Part shown: positions 58,565 to 64,000 of the stretch, in pieces
Layout of the letters: every line of letters begins with the position of its first letter
How positions within the stretch are numbered: the first letter of the stretch is position 1
DNA from: Ilex aquifolium
Lineage: Eukaryota > Streptophyta > Magnoliopsida > Aquifoliales > Aquifoliaceae
Direction of reading: 5' to 3'
DNA: 64,000 nt
Assembly (NCBI GenBank): GCA_951799425.1
Contig: OX637394.1
Coordinates: 47,991,142 to 48,055,141, forward strand
The notes under the pieces: generated by a model
The model's database searches: none
What the model was told of the DNA's origin: nothing
What the model saw: the letters and a program-made list of their open reading frames with translations, nothing else
Position numbers and translations under genes: made by a program

Positions 58565-59397
58565 TGTTTCGTTTGGTAGGAAAAATAGAAAGTAGGAGAG
58601 ATACACTTTCTATCCTTTAAGGAAGGAAAGTAGAAATAATACACTTTCATTCATTTGTATTTGGTAGGATGGATGGAAAATAAAAATGAGATTTTTTTTT
58701 TTGTGCTTGCTAAGATTATGGATGACAATCGAGTCGTGTCGTGTCAGGTTCGTGTCGAGTCATTGCGGATTTGTGTCGAACATTAATCAAACTTAACTCA
58801 ACTCATTGAACTAATTGTGTCGTGTCGAGTTGATCTGTTTATTTTCGTATCGTATTCGTGTTCGTATTCGTGTTGACCCACATAAACTTTGAATAAAAAA
58901 TTTAACACTAATATTTTATTTTCACTTAATTGAATCAATGTTAAACATGTTAGTTTCGTGTTACCATACAAACAAGAAAATAGATAAAATGTTTATTTTT
59001 AAATAAAGAGGTTGACGGTGTCAATTTTGAATTTGACGGATTGAACTGGATATGAGCTGTTTATATTTCTTGTTTGCGTGTTAAGTCATTTTCAAGTTCG
59101 TGTCATAAAATTCGTGTCGAGTTCGAGTCGTCGAGTCGTGTCATATGAAATTAATGTATACATAATATATGTATATATAAAAAAATATATAGACAAATAA
59201 AATATATCTCAACATAAATAATTAACTTTCCAACCACTTTCCTTCCAATTTTGAAGGAATTGATTTTGGTGAGTTAGAAGGAAAGTTAATTTATCCACTT
59301 TTCCATCCTTCTTATATTTCTTCCTTACCAAACATGATATTTTATTTATCCCTCTAATTTTCTATCATTTTATTTTTTCATCGTACCAAACAGAACA
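58565..59397. mobile_element. Tourist-like (PIF/Harbinger) MITE containing a hAT fragment
   Basis: The inverted termini are TGTTTCGTTTGGTA and, on the right as reverse complement, TGTTCTGTTTGGTA. They are flanked by the 3-bp duplication TAA at 58562-58564 and 59398-59400, the TWA target of PIF/Harbinger elements. Subterminal sequence is AAAGTAG/GGAAGG-rich on both sides. The middle is occupied by the hAT-type fragment at 58725-59145. Confidence 0.72.
58725..59145. mobile_element. Diverged fragment of the hAT MITE family seen at 1331-1986
   Basis: It shares GACAATCGAGTCGTGTCGTG, TCGTGTCGAGTTGATCTGTT and GTGTTGACCCACATAAACTT with the element at 1331-1986, in the same order. The termini are degraded (ATGGATGACAAT instead of AGGGGTGGCAAT) and the right end is not recognisable, so boundaries are approximate. 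Confidence 0.75.
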
Positions 59398-59636
59398 TAA
59401 GTGTGAATTGATATGAATATTTGTAACGGACAGTTGGAACACACACTAATCTTATTTGATAACTGATAACACATTTTGTTTAAAAAAAACTGATAACACA
59501 GAAAGTTTATCCAAATTAATAATCTGTAACATCATAGGAAACTAGAACATTAAAGTCCAACCTAAAATAGTCACACAACACAGAAATGCACCATAACTGA
59601 ACACGACAAGGTACTGGGAGTAACTAGGAATTTTTC

Positions 59637-61306
59637 TCAGGCTCTAGGCTTGAGTCGACCCTCGTTTGCCAGCTTGAAGAGATGTGCCTGAGCTGCTGCC
59701 GCCTTGTTCGAGCCGAGTGCTCGGGCGAAACTGTCCCTGACTTGGGTGGTTGTGTATGGGAACTTCCTGTTCACCATGGAGTTCAGCAAAGAAGCTGTGC
59801 CTTCTCGGTACAGAGCCCCGAGGCCGTCGGTGTTAGTGTTCGAAAGTGCTTCCTGCAAGCTCATGCTCGCCCCGGTCCCCGGAAGGCTAGCCGTGCCGAA
59901 TGCTCCACCGAGTGTTCCCGCCCAGCCAAACAGACCCCATATGAATCCTGGGTGAGTGATCCAGAAACTGCAAGTACAACCGTGAAATGTTTTAGTATTG
60001 TTGCATCATAGTAGTGGTAAATTACAAATTAGTGATTTGGTAACGTTTTGTTTGAATATTTTTTTTCATATATATATTAAGAATAATCAACTATGTTTTA
60101 AGTTAACCCTTGGGGATGCTATTATTGACTTACTTGCAAGTACCAGGAAAGGGCGAGGTAGGATCAAATGGAGGCGATGGTATTGAAATTCCGGGAATGG
60201 TCGGGGTGCCCGGAATGCTTGGGGTGCCGGGGTCGATGGGAGTATATGGTGGAGTAATGGATGGTATTGAAGGTGTCGTTGGAGTGCTGTCGCCGGAGGT
60301 TGGAGGAGAGTTATAGTATCCACCACCCGGAGTGCTTGGGGTGCCGGGGTCGATAGGAGTGGTTGGTGGACTTATGGTGTCTGGTGGATTAATGGTTGGT
60401 GGACTTATGGATGGTATTGAAGGTGTCGTTGGAGTGCTGCCGCCGGAGGTTGGAGGAGAGTCATAGTATCCACCACCCGGAGTGCTTGGGGTGCCGGGGT
60501 CGATAGGAGTGGTTGGTGGACTTATGGTGACTGGTGGAGTAATGGTTGGTGGAGTAATGGATGGTATTGAAGGTGTCGTGGGAGTGCTGCCGCCTGTGGG
60601 TGGGCTCGGAGTTGGATCATAATGTCCTCCACTTGGGGGGTTTCCACAGTTAGCCGGTGGACTGCTTCCATGGCTGCCACTGCCACCATGTGAGGGGGTT
60701 CCATGAGTGGGCGGTGTGCCTCCGTAGCTACCTCCTGAACCATGTGGTGGACTTCTGTGTGCACCTGCATGCAAACGGTATAAGAAGCAGACTAACAAAC
60801 CCATAATTTAGGTTGAGATTCCTAGTGTTACAAAGCCATATTAATGTTGAGATTCTAACCAAAGTAATGTTGGTAGCAAAGCGACATTTAATAGGAGCAC
60901 ATTTTCTTCATAAATATAGTCAATGAAATCATTACTAGGAACTAAAAGAGACGCATGAAATTTGAAAACTTTCAAGAATAAGTAGCAAAAAGAGCAAAAA
61001 ATAAAAGACCAGAGAGAGAGAGACCTCTTTTTTTTGGGGGGAGGGGAAAGGGGAGGGAAAGGAGGGACTTGAACCTTTGAACTTAAGAAGACAAAGTCTT
61101 TACAAGACAAGAAGTACAAGACAAGAAGTACCATTGTTCCAAAGGCCTCTACGGTGACTTCCTGCATGTGGGTCTGGAGAGTAGTAGGTCTTTTGATCTT
61201 CAACACTTGCAGTAGACATGACAGAAATCAGCAAGTTCTGAGAAAGGAATGCAGCAACCAAAGCCCACATTAGAAGAGAAGTCTGATTGCTTCTCTCTCT
61301 CTCCAT
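59637..61306 (-). CDS. PDF1: PROTODERMAL FACTOR 1-like proline-rich cell-wall protein, three exons
   Basis: Exons on the minus strand are 61306-61132, 60764-60134 and 59967-59637. The borders are GT-AG and the 1137 bp join in frame to 378 aa. Residues 1-33 look like a signal peptide (hydrophobic core LLMWALVAAFL), so the protein is secreted, as expected for a wall protein. The middle is Gly/Ser/His-rich, then Pro/Thr-rich with two full 50-residue repeats (STPTTPSIPSI...SPPTSGG) and a third partial one. The conserved C-terminal domain follows, with FWITHPGFIWGLFGW and LSNTNTDGLGALYREGTASL, ending ANEGRLKPRA as in PDF1 proteins. PDF1 is known as an extracellular protein of the epidermal (L1) layer. 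The conserved C terminus makes the identification firm; a paralogue within the family is possible. Confidence 0.92.
60190..60610 (-). repeat. 150-bp coding tandem repeats in the PDF1 proline-rich domain
   Basis: Two near-identical 150-bp units and a shortened third unit (lacking about 16 codons) encode the STPTTPSIPSI...GGGYY.SPPTSG repeat. They preserve the reading frame. Blocks such as GGTATTGAAGGTGTCGT and GGGGTGCCGGGGTCGAT recur exactly, suggesting recent copying or homogenisation. Confidence 0.9.
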
Positions 61307-61395
61307 TTCTGTCTGCTTTCAAGTGCCCAACAAGAAAAACAAAACAAAGAAAGGAAGAAGAAGATTGAGAGATGAGACTGCTTGAAAGAAAGAGA

Positions 61396-61432
61396 TGCAT
61401 ATAAAGAGTGAACAGAGAGTGAAGTAAATGTA
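61396..61432 (-). promoter_or_regulatory. PDF1 core promoter: TATA box and L1 box
   Basis: In gene orientation a TATA-like TTTATATG lies at about 61396-61405, some 90 bp upstream of the start codon. About 20 bp further upstream, the plus strand carries TAAATGTA at 61425-61432, a perfect match to the L1-box consensus TAAATGYA bound by HD-ZIP class IV factors (ATML1/PDF2 type). The box is in the opposite orientation to the gene. The factor-site link is established for PDF1 in Arabidopsis; use here is inferred. Confidence 0.72.
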
Positions 61433-61657
61433 AGCAGGTGAAGGAGTATGTGGTTAGTTGACGTTGTTGCAGGTCATTTATAATATCATTGATTGCCTAT
61501 AGTTTTCAAATCTCAAGATAGCCCTTTCACTGGGACAAAGAAACGTCTTTAACATTGTCTTTGTCATAACAAATTGAAATCTAATTTTGATAACCTAGCT
61601 ATATATGGAAGGATTTTAACTGATATAGACTTGTGTAACATTGTGTTTGCCCTATCA

Positions 61658-61679
61658 TCTCTCTCTCTCTCTCTCTCTG

Positions 61680-61738
<59 letters not shown>
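61658..61738. repeat. Compound (TC)n-(CA)n microsatellite upstream of PDF1
   Basis: A perfect TC run (61658-61678) is followed, after GT, by 29 uninterrupted CA units (61681-61738). It lies about 350 bp upstream of the PDF1 start codon. Open frames of Thr-His or Cys-Val repeats here are artefacts. Confidence 0.97.
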
Positions 61739-61740
<2 letters not shown>

Positions 61741-64000
61741 GACACATATAACACAAAAGAAATGGTGCATATATTGCTGATAGGTGTAGTGCAAATGTGC
61801 CATGTGAGGTGATAGACACTCCATTCACCGTGTATAAGTAAACAATAAAAATGATGGGCAAAAACCAGATTTAGAATGGGAGATTGGAAGATCAAATAGT
61901 CATGTGACCAAAGTAGAAAACGACAATTTTGGATGGCAAATTTGAACATACAAGAACCTGCATTGTGGAGTTGAACTATGTCGGTAGACCTTGTTCTCAA
62001 GTAAAGAGGAAGGTATACACATATCATTCTATATCTCCATAACAAATGCACTCGAAAACAGGTTCTTCAAATATACAACCATAGTCGATACCTTTAACAG
62101 AAAAACAAATATTTTATGTATTGAACCTCCATTACTTCAAGCATTCAAAACCATGTAGAAGGAATCATACTTTATCCTTTTTATATTGGTTTATACATCG
62201 TATCTACAACAGGTTTTGTAACCAACTAAACCTCATATACATCATATTTGTTATTGTCTGGTGTATTTTTGGATTGCGGGCATGCCAAAGTTCAATTGGA
62301 CTTAAGGTCCAAATACGTACGACCTCACCTATTCGAGCCGGTGTGAGATTCTAAAATCATGATTGTTTAGACGATTGTATCGAGGTGTAAGATTACCTCT
62401 GAGTTCTTTTATATGTCTTAGGGTTCAAGGGCTTTAAATAATTTCCCAACCTAATGGACTGAAATGTAAAAAAAACAATTGGAATGCAAAGCAGCAAGTC
62501 GACTAAGTTTGGAAAATGAAACAAGTACTATACTTAGCATTAAATGAAAGCAATAAAAGATCACTGGAGTGATGGGTAACATGAAAAATAAAGTTGCTCA
62601 AAAGCAAAAATAAGTAAGTATAAGGTAGGTTGGCTCCATATAGAGTTTGTTGTTTTTTATCGTGGATCCCTTCTCTGTGGCCTGACCTTTGTTATTTATA
62701 GGGATAACCTTCAATAGTTGAAACCATCTTTTTCGGTCATGACTGTAATCATGATCTTTCCCTCGAAATGTGTCGATGTGCAATGAATCGTCTCCAACTA
62801 ACAGCTCATGATGCCATATTTCCTCACTGCCTAGGATTATTAGACTCCTACTTCCCTAGCTGCTCTATCGATCATGGACTCTCACAAAATCTTTCATGGC
62901 CTTTGGATCTCTTCCTCATGTCATGTTTGCTCCTTAAAGCAATATCAAATTAACAAGGAATTCCCAAGCGTAGGAAGGGGTATCGTGTTTATAACTCGGT
63001 CGATTACCGAGGTCGTCTCCTCATGGAAAATGGTTGGCTTAAAAGGTGATAGACAAAAGAAAATAAAAACCTTGAATTTTGAGAGTTGGTTTTGAGAAAG
63101 TATCAACTACGAATTAATAATTAAAGAAATAGAACCGGTTAATCAGTAGAGTTCATCTCATCGTGAACAAGTATTTTGACTCAAATTCTTTAACTCATTT
63201 AAGATTGTACTCAAACGCAATCAAACTATAGATAACTCAATTGTAAATAACAAATGTATATTCGAATTAATTGATTCAATTTTTGAAACAATTAAACCCA
63301 CTTCGATTGTAGTGTTTTCAAGAATTACTCGTACTAAGTCTTAGTTGTCTACGGGTAAGTAAAAAGATATACATATCGATAGTGTTTTCAACTTTAATTA
63401 ATCAATTAATCCAAATAACTCAATCATTGAAAAACCCTAGTTTAAGTCAATATCTCTAATTCATGGATGAGACTCCATCATCCGATCAAATTGGAGTAGA
63501 CTACCTACTAGTGACCGAATGAAAATTGAAGCAATTAAAGAAAGCATGATCATAATTTAAAGCAAGAAAACTTGAATTGAAATTGCAAGAATTGAAATTA
63601 CAAGAAAAGTAAATACTTTAAATTGAATTGCTTTAATGTAAATCGTTTACAAGAAGAATCAAAAGTAAAGAGTTGCAAGAATGAAATAATTGAACTTAAA
63701 CAAAGTTTCAAATGTAAAACAATGGAGAAAGCTTTAAAGAAGAAAAAGACTAAGTCTAAACCTAGGAAAAAAAGAAAGGGAGTTTGGTGAAGAAATTGGG
63801 GAATTGAACGATGAAAAGGAGATGCTCTCTCAAGCGGTTTTTTTTTTTTTCCCTCAAAGCCACCCAGTGTGGGTGGGGGGTTTGGCAGGACCCCTACCTG
63901 TATATATGAGCGGATTAAAAGTACGAAGAATTACATGAGTAGCTCGTACTCGTGAAAAAGTCGCTTCAAGAGCAATAATACGATGGGGCTCCATTGAAGA
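61739..64000. other. Intergenic DNA to the end of the window, no gene recognised
   Basis: Mostly AT-rich non-coding sequence. The stretch 62950-63800 has the texture of transposon or LTR-internal leader DNA but no protein signature. The final 120 bp (63880-64000) change to a more balanced composition with short open frames on both strands and a G-run (GGGTGGGGGG). I cannot assign them. Confidence 0.35.

Noticed and set aside
61564-61861. Frames with Thr-His or Cys-Val repeats
   Set aside because: They are direct translations of the (CA)29 microsatellite.

Overview
This window is nuclear DNA from a flowering plant, most likely a eudicot. The evidence is spliced genes with GT-AG introns, plant-specific gene families (a plant-type PP5 phosphatase and PROTODERMAL FACTOR 1), and a dense mix of Ty1/copia, Ty3/gypsy, LINE, hAT and PIF/Harbinger-like DNA. 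I cannot name the species.

Three host genes are supported. (1) A minus-strand, membrane-anchored alpha/beta-hydrolase-like gene at about 3.4-5.0 kb, with an intron in its 5' UTR. (2) A plus-strand serine/threonine protein phosphatase 5 gene (PP5/PAPP5) at 12798-43599. It has 12 constitutive coding exons totalling 1458 bp (485 aa) spread over almost 31 kb, plus a hydrophobic 171-bp cassette exon at 27244-27414 that would give a membrane isoform of 542 aa. (3) A minus-strand PROTODERMAL FACTOR 1-like gene (PDF1) at 59637-61306, with three exons and 378 aa. A TATA-like site and a perfect L1-box sequence lie just upstream of it.

Region by region: 0.4-2.3 kb is a decayed hAT transposase split by a non-autonomous hAT element with an 8-bp target duplication. 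3.4-5.0 kb is the hydrolase. 6.6-12.1 kb is a complete but pol-less Ty3/gypsy element of TR-GAG type (gag only, 5-bp target duplication), lying between the two divergent genes. 12.8-43.6 kb is PP5, whose introns are inflated by a possible solo LTR, a hAT transposase pseudogene, a three-element nest inside that hAT, several hAT-type MITEs and a gypsy remnant containing a LINE piece. 45.4-52.3 kb is a gypsy pol remnant split by a complete but decayed Ty1/copia element (GAGAC target duplication). 52.4-53.3 kb is a second copia gag remnant. 54.0-55.1 kb is a long foldback element. 58.6-59.4 kb is a Tourist-like MITE with a hAT fragment inside it. 59.6-61.4 kb is PDF1. The remainder is AT-rich non-coding DNA in which I recognise nothing.

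No operon-like or defence-like system is present. The most interesting points are the conserved membrane cassette exon of PP5 in a roughly 15-kb transposon-filled interval, the multi-level transposon nests that can be dated by their target duplications, the TR-GAG element with its tandem arrays, and the compact epidermal-type promoter of PDF1. All coordinates and splice sites were read by eye. Family assignments rest on remembered motifs, not on a database search.
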